The notes beneath the pieces were generated by a model. The model was not told the origin of the DNA, made no database searches, and saw nothing but the letters and a program-made list of their open reading frames with translations. A stretch of 64,000 nt of DNA from Terriglobia bacterium (GTDB lineage: Bacteria > Acidobacteriota > Terriglobia > Terriglobales > Acidobacteriaceae). Below, piece by piece: positions 45,359 through 53,475 of the stretch. The position numbers and the translations under genes were made by a program. The DNA is taken from NCBI GenBank assembly GCA_020073385.1, contig JAIQFH010000016.1:1-64000 (forward strand), written 5' to 3'. Each line of letters starts with the position of its first letter. Position 1 is the stretch's first letter.

Positions 45359-45395
45359 GTTATGTCTTGAAATCGACTTCATTCCGGAGACCCCA

Positions 45396-45791
45396 ATGTC
45401 CACACTAGGCCTGATCGAATATAAGGATGCAAGCCCCGAAGTCCGCGCAGTTTATGACGACATCATGGCAACGCGCAAGACCGACTGGATCAACAATTTC
45501 TGGAAGGCGATTGCCCACGATCCCGCCACGCTCAAACGCACCTGGGAAGATATCAAGCAGATTATGGCTCCGGGCGCCCTCGATCCGCTGACTAAAGAAC
45601 TGATCTACGTCGCTGTCAGCGTAACAAACCAGTGCCACTACTGCATCGCTTCGCACACAGTGTCCGCGCAAAAGAAAGGTATGACGGACGCCATGTTCAA
45701 GGAGTTGATGGCGGTGATTGGCATGGCAAATGAAACCAACAAAATGGTCACGGGATATCAGGTCGAAATCGACCCGCAATTCAAGAAGTAG
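45396..45791 (+). CDS. AhpD-like carboxymuconolactone-decarboxylase-family protein
   Basis: The product is 131 residues with GGAG 8 nt upstream. All-helical CMD/AhpD fold with the redox motif CHYCIASH (C80, C83, H87) and the preceding ELIYVAVSVTNQ. The Cys pair is that of alkylhydroperoxidase AhpD, so a thiol-dependent peroxidase or disulfide-exchange function is likely. A true carboxymuconolactone decarboxylase would lack the CxxC. It follows hemQ on the same strand, but the 102-bp repeat-bearing gap may separate their transcripts. Probably cytoplasmic. Confidence 0.88.
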   Translation: MSTLGLIEYKDASPEVRAVYDDIMATRKTDWINNFWKAIAHDPATLKRTWEDIKQIMAPGALDPLTKELIYVAVSVTNQCHYCIASHTVSAQKKGMTDAMFKELMAVIGMANETNKMVTGYQVEIDPQFKK

Positions 45792-45899
45792 AACGCAGAC
45801 GATCTCGCCCCTCGTCCCCGAAGACGTGTTTTCGGTAGCACGCAGCCTCTGATTCGCGCTACCATTTCAGAAGAGACCTATCCATACGATCGGCTTGGT

Positions 45900-46340
45900 A
45901 TGAGTAATGTCCCCAATGCCCGTCACCGTCTGCTGATTGCATCCGTCACATTCTTCACTGTGCTGGTCCTTGGCTATGGCGCTGAAGTTGTCCTCGTGCG
46001 GCATCCCGCATGGATATTCATTGACGATTTGATCCTCGCTGCACTTGCCGCGCTTGTGGTTTATCAATACGAAAGGGAACGCAGCCGATTGCTGGCTGAA
46101 AAGCTCCGGGTGATCCGCGAGATGAATGCCTACGTTCGCAACGAATTGCAGATTCTATACGCATCGCTCGAACACCTCGATGCGGGACGCGTTCGCACGA
46201 TTGAACACAGCGTCGAGCGGATCGACTGGGCGCTCCGTGAATTATTGCCGGGCGGACATGTTCCGGAAATGCCATCAGTACGCAGTATCGGCGAGTCGGC
46301 AGGAAGTAAGTCGTTAGATCGGAAAAGCGTTGTCGGCTGA
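45900..46340 (+). CDS. Small membrane protein with a histidine-kinase-like dimerisation helix, no ATPase
   Basis: The product is 146 residues with two N-terminal membrane segments (LLIASVTFFTVLVLGYGAEVV and WIFIDDLILAALAALVVYQY), followed by a coiled helical region (RERSRLLAEKLRVIREMNAY, RNELQILYASLEHLD) and a short variable tail. The segment REMNAYVRNELQIL resembles the DHp helix of HisKA-2-type kinases but lacks the phospho-accepting His, and no ATPase domain follows. It could be a truncated sensor or a stand-alone membrane dimerisation protein. No family name is assigned. No clear ribosome-binding site is visible. Confidence 0.6.
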   Translation: MSNVPNARHRLLIASVTFFTVLVLGYGAEVVLVRHPAWIFIDDLILAALAALVVYQYERERSRLLAEKLRVIREMNAYVRNELQILYASLEHLDAGRVRTIEHSVERIDWALRELLPGGHVPEMPSVRSIGESAGSKSLDRKSVVG

Positions 46341-46341
46341 G

Positions 46342-46695
46342 TCAGGAGGTTTTCTTCGATCGAGTTTTCCGGCGGGTTGCCGCGTATTGATGTGCTCTAA
46401 GATCCACTTTTCGTCCCCGGAATCGCACACCTTCCGCCTCAAGGCGAAGCCGCTGCTCAATCGCGGAATCTCCAGTTAATTTGATAGCGCCTCCGGCCCC
46501 CAACACCCGCTGCCAGGGCAAACCAAAGCCACGGCGTAAGACCCGCGCGACCATCCGGGCCGCGCCCGGATATCCGGCCATCTTCGCCACTCCGCCGTAT
46601 GTAGATACTTTGCCGCGTGGTATCGCCCGAATCGCCTGCTCGATCCGTAGCCGCATCGTTCCCGTTTGTTCCGTCTTGTTCCTGGCTCCCTTCAT
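46342..46695 (-). CDS. Alkyltransferase-like (ATL) DNA-damage protein lacking the catalytic Cys
   Basis: The product is 117 residues from the ATG at 46695; another ATG at 46656 and a frame reaching 46830 are possible. The fold is that of the O6-alkylguanine-DNA alkyltransferase C-terminal domain: AIRAIPRGKVSTYGGVAKMAGYPGAARMVARVL (wing and recognition helix) and GLPWQRVLGAGG. The PCHRV active-site sequence of MGMT is replaced by PWQRV, so Trp (W61) stands at the Cys position. ATL proteins bind alkylated bases and direct them to nucleotide-excision repair rather than removing the alkyl group. The C-terminus is Arg/Lys-rich. Confidence 0.88.
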   Translation of the reverse strand: MKGARNKTEQTGTMRLRIEQAIRAIPRGKVSTYGGVAKMAGYPGAARMVARVLRRGFGLPWQRVLGAGGAIKLTGDSAIEQRLRLEAEGVRFRGRKVDLRAHQYAATRRKTRSKKTS

Positions 46696-46774
46696 TGCTG
46701 AGCACAACAGGCCGGTTCGACTCCGGGACAGGGTCGGATCTTCGACTCTTGAGTTTCCGGCGACGTCGGCCAAA

Positions 46775-47128
46775 TCAAGCCGCCGTTCGAAACGCCTCCA
46801 ACGCGTCATACTCGGAGTCATGCACCTCAAACACCGTCAACAGCTTGGTCACCTGCAGCAAGTCTCCGACCCTGCGCGTCAGATTTGCCAGCTTGATCGT
46901 TCCGCCGGCGTTATGCGCCGTGGTGTGCAGCGCCACGAGAGTTCCCAAGCCGCCCGAATCGATGTAGCTGATCTCACCGAGGTTCAACACAATGCGTTTG
47001 CTGCCATCGGCAATCGCCTTCTTTACCTCGTCCCGTATCAGCGACGACTCTTCGCCGAACACAATACGCCCGCTGCACTCAATCGCCAGAATTCCGTCAA
47101 CTGTTCTCCTGGTAAGTTTCAATTGCAT
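46775..47128 (-). CDS. STAS-domain anti-sigma-factor antagonist
   Basis: The product is 117 residues from the ATG at 47128, which has GGAGGGG about 6 nt upstream; the frame extends to 47170 without such a site. STAS fold with the phosphorylation site in EISYIDSGGLG (S58) and GTIKLANLTRRVGDLLQVTKLL after it. Proteins of this type switch partners when dephosphorylated and release a sigma factor or act in related signalling. No partner switch kinase is close by. It is read toward the ATL gene with a gap of 79 bp and may share its transcript. Confidence 0.9.
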   Translation of the reverse strand: MQLKLTRRTVDGILAIECSGRIVFGEESSLIRDEVKKAIADGSKRIVLNLGEISYIDSGGLGTLVALHTTAHNAGGTIKLANLTRRVGDLLQVTKLLTVFEVHDSEYDALEAFRTAA

Positions 47129-47351
47129 TTGAGACCCCTCCTCCGCGGCGGCGCCAGCCGCATCCGCCATAATTGGTATCGCACCAGCCTATCGCGTGCC
47201 ACACGCCTTCGCAAGGGCCGCGATTACGGCCTCGCAACTGCACGCCCCTTGGGACACAAGGCGTAGGACAAATGGACGCCACCAGAATCAATTTACAAGG
47301 GCGATCGGTCTTTGTGATTTTCGTATCGTCACGCATCAATCTCCCATCACG

Positions 47352-47357
47352 TATAAT
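47352..47357 (+). promoter_or_regulatory. Candidate -10 element of dnaX
   Basis: A perfect TATAAT lies 15 bp upstream of the dnaX ATG. The -35 region (about 47329-47334) is weak. Transcription would begin near 47364, giving a leader of about 9 nt with no Shine-Dalgarno. Confidence 0.4.
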
Positions 47358-47372
47358 CGATGCTTCGCCCTC

Positions 47373-49295
47373 ATGAGTTACACCGTCCTGGCCCGCAAAT
47401 ACCGTCCGCAGAAGTTCTCCGAGGTCATCGGCCAAGAGCACGTCACCCGGACACTCCAGAATGCCATTGAGCAGGGAAGAACGGCCCACGGCTACATCTT
47501 CAGCGGCCACCGCGGCATCGGCAAAACCACGGTTGCCCGCATCCTGGCTATGGCCCTCAACTGCCGATCGAAAGATCATCCCGTTCCGGAGCCGTGCGGG
47601 GTCTGTGAGTCTTGTACCGAAATCCGCGCCGGAAACGCCGTTGACGTGATCGAAATTGACGCCGCGACGAATCGCGGTATTGATGAAATCCGCGAACTCC
47701 GCGAGGCTGCTCGTTATCGACCGGCGCGCGATCGCTTCAAGATCTACATTCTCGACGAAGCTCACCAGATTACCGACGCTGCTTTCAACGCGCTGCTCAA
47801 GACGCTCGAAGAACCGCCAGATCACATCGTGTTTATGCTGGCGACGACGCAGCCTGAAGATTTCCCGCAGACGATCCGCTCCCGCTGTCAGCACTTCAGC
47901 TTCCGCGCCGTAAAGTTCGACGACATCGTCACCCAGCTTCGCGATCTGCTGACGCGGGAAAAGATCGATGCGGACGATGATGCCCTCGCGCTCTTAGCCG
48001 AAGCTGGTGATGGCTCGATGCGCGACGCACTCTCGATCCTCGATCAGGCGATCGCCTCATCTACGGGCAAACTGACCGCAGATTCGGTCCGCAACCTGGT
48101 CGGCGCCGCCCCCGCTCATATTCTTGAGCAGGTCATGCAGGCCGTCTCGGAATCGAAGAGTGAAGAGATCCTTCGGCAGGTCGACCATCTCATCAGCGAA
48201 GGCCATAGCCCCACTCATTTCGCGCGTCAGATGGTGCGATTCCTGCGCAACGCTACAGTTGCCAAGATCGCAGGGAAAAATTCGACACTCTTGCAGATTT
48301 CCAACGAGGAGCGCGAACGCGTCGCGCGGGTGGCGGATCTTTTTGGGGAAGAAGACCTCACCCGCCACCTGCAGATCATGCTCCGCACTCATGGCGAGCT
48401 CGGATACAAGCAGGAACAACGTTTCCATCTCGAACTCGGCCTCTTGAAAATGGCGCATGCGCAGAAATTGCTTCCTATCGAACAGTTGCTGAGCGACGTT
48501 TCTGCCGCCCCACCTGCCAATGCGCAAAGGCCGTTGGCAAAGCCATCAATCGTTGGCAGTCAACCGCCGGCGGGGACACGAACAGAACAGCCCGGACGCC
48601 CGAACTATGTCAGCCCTTTTGCCGCCGATTCCGCGCGCAAAGGCACGCCGCGCCAGGAAGACTCCGGTCTTACTGTCCCGGCACCGGGCCCGCGCATCCT
48701 GGCGCAGGCGAGCCAACCAGAGCCCGTAATCATGGGTTCGGCCGCACCGGCAACAGCGCCACAGCCCGATGCAGAGCCCCTATCTGATCGTAGAGACGTA
48801 GCTAGCTACGTCTCTGCCGACGCCGCCACAGTCGCAGTTCAAACTCCACAACTGGCGGAGCAGCCTCAGCCGTCGCCTGCAATTCAGACGTCGGAAGACC
48901 AGATCGAAAAACTCCGTGCTGCAGTCTTGCAAGCCCTCGGCGATGGCAATCAGAACTTCCTCGCCTCCCTACTCTCCGGCGGCGAGTGGAGCGTTCAGGG
49001 CAACGAACTCGTCATTAAGATCGCCGAATCACAGACGGTGCTTGACATGTCTCTGGGGAATGATGCCAAACGCTTGGCCATCGGTTCCGCTAGTGGAGTG
49101 CTGGGCCGGGCGGTCAAATTAAAAGTGGTCCCCGGCGCGAGCGTTGTTTCTCAACCGAAACGTAATGGTGGTCCCCCATCGTCGCCCGGCGTAGGAGGCC
49201 GCGGTCGGGCCGAGCAGGACCCGATCGTGCGTCGCATGCGGGAAAAGTTCGGGGCAGAAATCCGAACTGTGATCGACTACCGCGACAAGCGGTAA
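47373..49295 (+). CDS. dnaX: DNA polymerase III subunit gamma/tau
   Basis: The product is 640 residues from the ATG at 47373; the upstream open extension to 47196 is not family-like. It is the clamp-loader ATPase: SYTVLARKYRPQKFSEVIGQ at the start, Walker A GHRGIGKTT, a zinc-binding region with four Cys (CRSKDHPVPEPCGVCESC), Walker B region LDEAHQIT, sensor 1 MLATTQPEDFPQTIRSRCQHF. The tail after about residue 370 is Pro/Ala/Gln-rich and includes the palindrome at 48792. Another ordered segment (LRAAVLQALGDGNQNFLASLL) follows. No frameshift site was identified, so gamma production is not established. Followed by ybaB, a common bacterial pairing. Confidence 0.95.
   Translation: MSYTVLARKYRPQKFSEVIGQEHVTRTLQNAIEQGRTAHGYIFSGHRGIGKTTVARILAMALNCRSKDHPVPEPCGVCESCTEIRAGNAVDVIEIDAATNRGIDEIRELREAARYRPARDRFKIYILDEAHQITDAAFNALLKTLEEPPDHIVFMLATTQPEDFPQTIRSRCQHFSFRAVKFDDIVTQLRDLLTREKIDADDDALALLAEAGDGSMRDALSILDQAIASSTGKLTADSVRNLVGAAPAHILEQVMQAVSESKSEEILRQVDHLISEGHSPTHFARQMVRFLRNATVAKIAGKNSTLLQISNEERERVARVADLFGEEDLTRHLQIMLRTHGELGYKQEQRFHLELGLLKMAHAQKLLPIEQLLSDVSAAPPANAQRPLAKPSIVGSQPPAGTRTEQPGRPNYVSPFAADSARKGTPRQEDSGLTVPAPGPRILAQASQPEPVIMGSAAPATAPQPDAEPLSDRRDVASYVSADAATVAVQTPQLAEQPQPSPAIQTSEDQIEKLRAAVLQALGDGNQNFLASLLSGGEWSVQGNELVIKIAESQTVLDMSLGNDAKRLAIGSASGVLGRAVKLKVVPGASVVSQPKRNGGPPSSPGVGGRGRAEQDPIVRRMREKFGAEIRTVIDYRDKR
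48792..48815. repeat. Perfect 24-bp palindromic repeat inside the dnaX linker
   Basis: Two 12-bp arms (AGAGACGTAGCT and its complement) form a perfect palindrome with no spacer, inside the low-complexity tail of dnaX. Here it encodes RDVASYVS in frame. It resembles small palindromic repeats of the GTAGAGACGTAGC...GCTACGTCTCTAC type scattered through some acidobacterial and cyanobacterial genomes, a comparison made from memory. Confidence 0.85.
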
Positions 49296-49347
49296 GAGGT
49301 GTGTCACTGTTCAGTCTTCATTTCCTTCAAAACTGAACTGAGGTGTT

Positions 49348-49653
49348 ATGGGCGGATTCAATCTACAGGACCTGATGTCCAAGGCCAAGTCGCAGTACGA
49401 GTCCTTGCAGAGAAAAATGCAGGAGACTGTGGTCGAGGCGTCTTCGGGCGGAGGCGTCGTTACAGTGAAGATGGACGGCCGCAAGCAGCTTCTTAGCCTG
49501 CGTATCGATCCTGAAGAGGCGAAATCTGGTGATGTTGAAATGCTGCAGGATCTTGTCCTGGCGGCGGTCAACGAGGCGGGCCGCAAAATCGACGCACAAA
49601 TGCAGTCTACCGTTGGTGGCATGCTTGGTGGCTTGGGCATCCCTGGACTCTGA
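49348..49653 (+). CDS. YbaB/EbfC-family nucleoid-associated protein
   Basis: The product is 101 residues. The family core is visible: NLQDLMSKAKSQYESLQRKMQET, then a beta strand pair GGVVTVKMDGRKQLLSLRIDPEE, LQDLVLAAVNEAGRKIDAQMQ and a terminal LGGLGIPGL. Such proteins bind DNA as dimers and affect nucleoid structure or gene expression. It follows dnaX by 52 bp, the usual conserved order. The family is often followed by recR; here a DUF3224-type gene follows instead, so the recombination gene is not in this position. Confidence 0.94.
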   Translation: MGGFNLQDLMSKAKSQYESLQRKMQETVVEASSGGGVVTVKMDGRKQLLSLRIDPEEAKSGDVEMLQDLVLAAVNEAGRKIDAQMQSTVGGMLGGLGIPGL

Positions 49654-49654
49654 G

Positions 49655-50155
49655 ATGACGAAGTGCTTTGTGATCTCCGCAATCGCGTTCGTCACGTTCA
49701 CCGTGACTGCATCCACAATGATTCAAGGACAATCGACTCCCAAAGAGGCACTTACGACAATGCATGCTGCCGGGCCATTTGATGTCAAAATTACTCCGCA
49801 GGACGACAACTCCGGCGACCCGTTGCTCAACCGCATGACGCTCGAGAAGCAATATCATGGGGATCTGGTCGCCACAGGCACGGGGCAAATGTTGACCGCC
49901 GGTGCGGAGGTCAAAGGCTCGGGTGCCTATGTCGCCATTGAGAGAGTCACCGGTATTCTCAAGGGACGCAGCGGAAGTTTCGTCCTGCAGCATACCGGAA
50001 CGATGGCGCAGGACGCGCCGCCCCAACTGACCATCGTTGTTGTGCCTGATTCTGGAACGGGTCAACTGAAGGGGCTTACCGGGAAGATGACGATCATGAT
50101 TGCCACGGATGGCAAACACTCCTATGACTTCGAATTCACGCTTTCCGCACAATAA
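49655..50155 (+). CDS. DUF3224-family secreted protein
   Basis: The product is 166 residues from the ATG at 49655, one nt after the ybaB stop; a frame to 49529 overlaps ybaB and is a shadow. The signal segment is FVISAIAFVTFTVTASTMIQGQ. The mature part has a beta-barrel pattern with FDVKITPQDD, MTLEKQYHGDLVATGTGQMLTA, AYVAIERVTGILKGRSGSF, PDSGTGQLKGLTGKMTIM and GKHSYDFEFTL, as in DUF3224 proteins, which have a calycin/dehydrin-like single-domain barrel and no known activity. Translational coupling to ybaB is possible but probably reflects chance packing. Confidence 0.8.
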   Translation: MTKCFVISAIAFVTFTVTASTMIQGQSTPKEALTTMHAAGPFDVKITPQDDNSGDPLLNRMTLEKQYHGDLVATGTGQMLTAGAEVKGSGAYVAIERVTGILKGRSGSFVLQHTGTMAQDAPPQLTIVVVPDSGTGQLKGLTGKMTIMIATDGKHSYDFEFTLSAQ

Positions 50156-50206
50156 ACACTGGCGGATCTCCTAGTGCAAACTCTTGGGTAAACCGCCCTG
50201 CATTCA

Positions 50207-51046
50207 TCAGTTCGTGGAGATCATGAAATTGACGGTGATGCTGGCCCGGGTCTCCACCGGTTGTGCACCCACATAATGCGGTTTGAAGTGCCATTGCCGC
50301 ACCGCTTCCTCCGCCGCACTAGCCAGAATGGGCGGCCCGCTGAGGACGCGCAGGTCTTGAATCAAGCCATCCCGCCCTATTAACGCCTGCAGGATAACTG
50401 AGCCCTGAACTCGCATTTGCCGCGCTAGCATGGGGTACTCGGGCTGTACCGATCGAGTCACCATACTCGCTGCCGCATCGGCCGAGATACTGGTCCGCTC
50501 GGCGGCCGGAGTCGCTACCCTGGAGGCAGGTTGACTTACATTGTTGGTCACGGACGCCAAGTCCTGTCTCGATGGGGCACGCTCTAAATCGACGTGCACA
50601 GCGTTACTGCCTGGGCGAACGGTTCGGTGGGCGTCGCCGGCCACAACTTCTACTTCCAGCGGAGGAAGGGCGGTCCTGGTGGTCGTCACGGGCGCCACTG
50701 GATTCGGAGAATTGTTGCTGATTTGCGAGTTCCTCCTCGCAGCCTCAGGCACGTATGGCTTCTTTCGTGATGGAGCCACGGCGGCGGCAACGGCAGGTAA
50801 ATTGGCAGATGCGTTAGGCGGACTATCTTGCGCAACCGAAGGCGACAAGGGTCGCGTGTCAGCCTCCTGTGTGTCAGGGAACCAAAAATCGCGGTCTCGA
50901 TAGAGCACGAAAACCAAAGATATCAGCAGTAATCCCAGCGCCACGAGCATCAGTCGCCGCTGCCGGGACGGATTCTCTGAAGATGCCCCGGGCAGGAGAT
51001 GCTGGCCGGATTTTGGAACTCCCGTGTTCTGGTCAAGCATAGACAC
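50207..51046 (-). CDS. TonB-like energy transducer with C-terminal TonB domain
   Basis: The product is 279 residues (GTG at 51046, or ATG at 51040). One N-terminal membrane helix (RLMLVALGLLLISLVFVLY, about 28-50) is followed by a long Pro/Ala/Ser-rich linker (about 60-180) and a C-terminal TonB domain: SVQPEYPMLARQMRVQGSVILQALIGRDG and LSGPPILASAAEEAVRQWHFKPH. It spans the periplasm to contact outer-membrane transporters, or works in envelope organisation. No ExbB or ExbD is nearby, so it may be a TonB variant or an orphan. Monocistronic by position. Confidence 0.85.
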   Translation of the reverse strand: MSMLDQNTGVPKSGQHLLPGASSENPSRQRRLMLVALGLLLISLVFVLYRDRDFWFPDTQEADTRPLSPSVAQDSPPNASANLPAVAAAVAPSRKKPYVPEAARRNSQISNNSPNPVAPVTTTRTALPPLEVEVVAGDAHRTVRPGSNAVHVDLERAPSRQDLASVTNNVSQPASRVATPAAERTSISADAAASMVTRSVQPEYPMLARQMRVQGSVILQALIGRDGLIQDLRVLSGPPILASAAEEAVRQWHFKPHYVGAQPVETRASITVNFMISTN

Positions 51047-51228
51047 AAACTACCCCAGTCTCCACCTAGTATGCCCCGGCTTAGGGCGTAAAGACCAGCG
51101 ATATTCTATCTCCACGCATTCGGGTATACGTGCTGCGGCCGCGAAGTCTGGACGAGAATCGACCTTTGACGTAACTTTGTGGGATTCTCTGAATCCCATG
51201 TTAAGGCTGTCCGTCGCTAAGAGAGATC

Positions 51229-52089
51229 ATGGATCAAGAACACGGCAACAACGACCGGATTGAAGAAACCGAAAAAGCCGAGAAACCGTCGGTTGTCGGC
51301 GGCGATTCGAAGCCTGCTGCCCCCGTTGCCGCTCCCAGGCAAGAACAGGTCGTGGCGGAGCGTATGGCTCTTCCCACTCGCGTGAACGAGGCCGGTTTCT
51401 CTCGCCTCTCTCGCAGGGAACTGCTGAAAGTTGCACCTATTTTGGTGCTGGGAGCCTTCGCCGTTCCAAGCCTGCAAGAGTCACTCCTCAAGCACGGACT
51501 GGGCTTCAGTGACTGGGCTTCAAAACAGTTGTTTCGTCGCGGGCATTTGGCTCCTACATTTCAAGATTCCGAGTTGACGCCACTTGAGAAGTTTCCGATC
51601 AACGACTACGACGTGGACGATCCGGGGGTAATTTTCGAGAACTGGACTCTCACCGTCGGCGGAGCGGTACAGAAGCCAGGGGAGTACAGGCTGGCGCAGG
51701 TTCAGGCGTTGCCGCGGATCCGGCAGAACACGCGTCATGTGTGCGTCGAAGGCTGGGATGTCATCGGGCGTTTCGGCGGAGCACGGCTCGCCGATTTTCT
51801 TGCGATGATCGGCGCTGATACCTCGGCTCGATTTGTCACCGTGGGCTGCGCCGATGACTATTACGAATCCCTCGATATGGAGACGGCCCTCCATCCCCAA
51901 ACTCTGCTGTGTTACGAGATGTACGACCAACCGCTGACGCGTGAGCATGGCGCGCCCTTGCGGCTGAATGTTCCAACGAAGGTTGGGTATAAGCAGGCCA
52001 AGTATCTGACAGACCTGACAGTGACGAACGTCCTCGACAAGATTGGGTATTGGGAGGATCAAGGATATTCGTCGTTTTACGGACTGTAG
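51229..52089 (+). CDS. Molybdopterin-dependent oxidoreductase, sulfite-oxidase/MsrP fold, Tat-type leader
   Basis: The product is 286 residues. A Tat-like motif SRRELLKVAP (R62, R63) precedes a hydrophobic stretch, so folded export is likely. The Mo-pterin core has the Cys ligand in RHVCVEGW (C172) and typical segments FENWTLTVGGAVQKPGEYRL, GGARLADFLAMIGAD, LCYEMYDQPLTREHGAPLRLNVP and YKQAKYLTDL. This is the YedY/MsrP or sulfite-oxidase-like family, which in Escherichia coli repairs methionine sulfoxide with a heme-bearing partner. Here the next gene, 15 bp away, encodes a cytochrome b, which could deliver electrons. Substrate not assignable. Confidence 0.9.
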   Translation: MDQEHGNNDRIEETEKAEKPSVVGGDSKPAAPVAAPRQEQVVAERMALPTRVNEAGFSRLSRRELLKVAPILVLGAFAVPSLQESLLKHGLGFSDWASKQLFRRGHLAPTFQDSELTPLEKFPINDYDVDDPGVIFENWTLTVGGAVQKPGEYRLAQVQALPRIRQNTRHVCVEGWDVIGRFGGARLADFLAMIGADTSARFVTVGCADDYYESLDMETALHPQTLLCYEMYDQPLTREHGAPLRLNVPTKVGYKQAKYLTDLTVTNVLDKIGYWEDQGYSSFYGL

Positions 52090-52104
52090 GGAATTGGAGA
52101 TCGC

Positions 52105-52800
52105 ATGGGCAGCACCGCGATAGAAATTGTCCGCCAGAACGGCGAAGAGACCGAAGTTGTCGGCCGAGCAGTTTACGAGCATCCGCTGGTCGTCCGCTTG
52201 TGTCATTGGGTGAATGCGATCGCACTGTTCGTATTAGTGGGTAGCGGCTTGCAGATATTCCGCGCATTTCCCAGCTTCGGCGCCAAGATTCCGCAAACGG
52301 ATTTGCTGCATTGGCCGAAGGCTTTTGCGATCGGAGGCTGGCTTGGCGGCGCTCTCCAGTGGCACTTGACCTTTATGTGGATCTACCTCGCGACCGGGTT
52401 GGTCTATCTCGGCTATCAGCTTTTCAGCGGCAACTACCGGCAGGTCCTGTTTACGCACCGCGACGTCCGCGGCGTCTGGCCCATGGTGAAGCATTACTTT
52501 TTCTTTGGACCCAAGCCGGTGCAGCACGAGGCCTACAACCCTTTGCAGAAGCATGCCTACACGAGCGTGATCATTCTCGGCGTGCTCTCGGTGCTTACGG
52601 GGTTCGCCGTCTGGAAGCCAGTGCAATTCTCCTGGCTGGCCTGGGTGATGGGCGGTTTTCACTGGGCCCGCCTGCTGCACTTCCTTGTGATGTGGGCGAT
52701 TTTGGCATTCGTCTTCGGACATCTGGTGATGGTGCTCTTGCACGGGTGGAACAACTTCGTCTCCATGTTGACGGGTTGGAAAAAAGATCCTGAGTACTGA
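52105..52800 (+). CDS. Cytochrome b561-type membrane protein (Ni/Fe-hydrogenase/thiosulfate-reductase b type)
   Basis: The product is 231 residues; GGAG lies 5 nt before the ATG. Four membrane helices carry candidate heme ligands: HPLVVRLCHWVNAIALFVLVGSG, LQWHLTFMWIYLATGLVYL, KHAYTSVIILGVLSVLTGFAVW and HFLVMWAILAFVFGHLVMVLLHGW. The layout matches di-heme b-type cytochromes that link periplasmic enzymes to the quinone pool. It replaces the MsrQ partner that accompanies MsrP in proteobacteria. It lies 15 bp after the molybdoenzyme gene and 15 bp before the sigma-factor gene, so all four genes are probably one operon. Confidence 0.9.
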   Translation: MGSTAIEIVRQNGEETEVVGRAVYEHPLVVRLCHWVNAIALFVLVGSGLQIFRAFPSFGAKIPQTDLLHWPKAFAIGGWLGGALQWHLTFMWIYLATGLVYLGYQLFSGNYRQVLFTHRDVRGVWPMVKHYFFFGPKPVQHEAYNPLQKHAYTSVIILGVLSVLTGFAVWKPVQFSWLAWVMGGFHWARLLHFLVMWAILAFVFGHLVMVLLHGWNNFVSMLTGWKKDPEY

Positions 52801-52815
52801 CTGCAGCGGGGCAGG

Positions 52816-53475
52816 ATGGCCGAGTTGAACGTTGTCTTGAGCAATCCGGAACAGGGCACGACGCGCGAGCAGGAGTTGATCGCTCAGGTGCAGCGCGGCC
52901 AGGCCGAGCTTTTTTATGAGCTAGTCCGTCCCTACGAACGGCGCGTGTATGCGGCCGCGCTGGCGATTTTGCGCAATGAGAGTGATGCTGAGGATGCGGC
53001 GCAGGAAGCGATGCTGAAGGCGCTGGCCAACATCCGGCAGTTCAGGGCGGAGGCGCGCTTTAGTACCTGGCTGATCCAGATCACGGTCAACGAGGCTCTC
53101 ATGCGGCGGCGAAGGGAGCGAACGCGGATGACCGAAGCCATCGACGACCATCGCGATGACGAGGGAGAATACACGCCCCGCGACTTTGCCGACTGGCGAG
53201 AAATTCCTTCCGAAGCCCTGGAGCGCAAGGAAGTGCGACAGAAACTGGCAGAGGCTTTGGCTTCGCTGGACAGAAAATATCGTGAAGTATTTGTGCTGAG
53301 AGATATGGAGCAGTTGAACATTCAGGAGACCGCCGAGGCTCTTGGAATCTCTGTGGCCTCGGTGAAGACCCGGCTGTTGCGGGCTCGCCTGATGTTGCGA
53401 GATCTGCTCGCCGGAGGTTGGGAGCAAGGCTGGTTCAGCCGGCTTCCCTTCGAGAAGGGAACCAAACCATGGTAG
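52816..53475 (+). CDS. ECF-type RNA polymerase sigma factor
   Basis: The product is 219 residues. Region 2 includes LFYELVRPYERRVYAAALAI, DAEDAAQEAMLKALANIRQFR and FSTWLIQITVNEALMRRRRE; region 4 (about 150-210) includes LASLDRKYREVFVLRDMEQLNIQETAEALGIS (read in parts) and ASVKTRLLRARLML. The stop codon overlaps the start of the next gene by 7 nt, the usual coupling to a cognate anti-sigma factor. It follows a molybdoenzyme and cytochrome b, so an envelope redox signal is plausible (inference). Confidence 0.94.
   Translation: MAELNVVLSNPEQGTTREQELIAQVQRGQAELFYELVRPYERRVYAAALAILRNESDAEDAAQEAMLKALANIRQFRAEARFSTWLIQITVNEALMRRRRERTRMTEAIDDHRDDEGEYTPRDFADWREIPSEALERKEVRQKLAEALASLDRKYREVFVLRDMEQLNIQETAEALGISVASVKTRLLRARLMLRDLLAGGWEQGWFSRLPFEKGTKPW

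Noticed and set aside
46696-46830. Longer N-terminus for the ATL protein
   Set aside because: It would overlap the STAS gene end and adds a sequence unlike ATL proteins.
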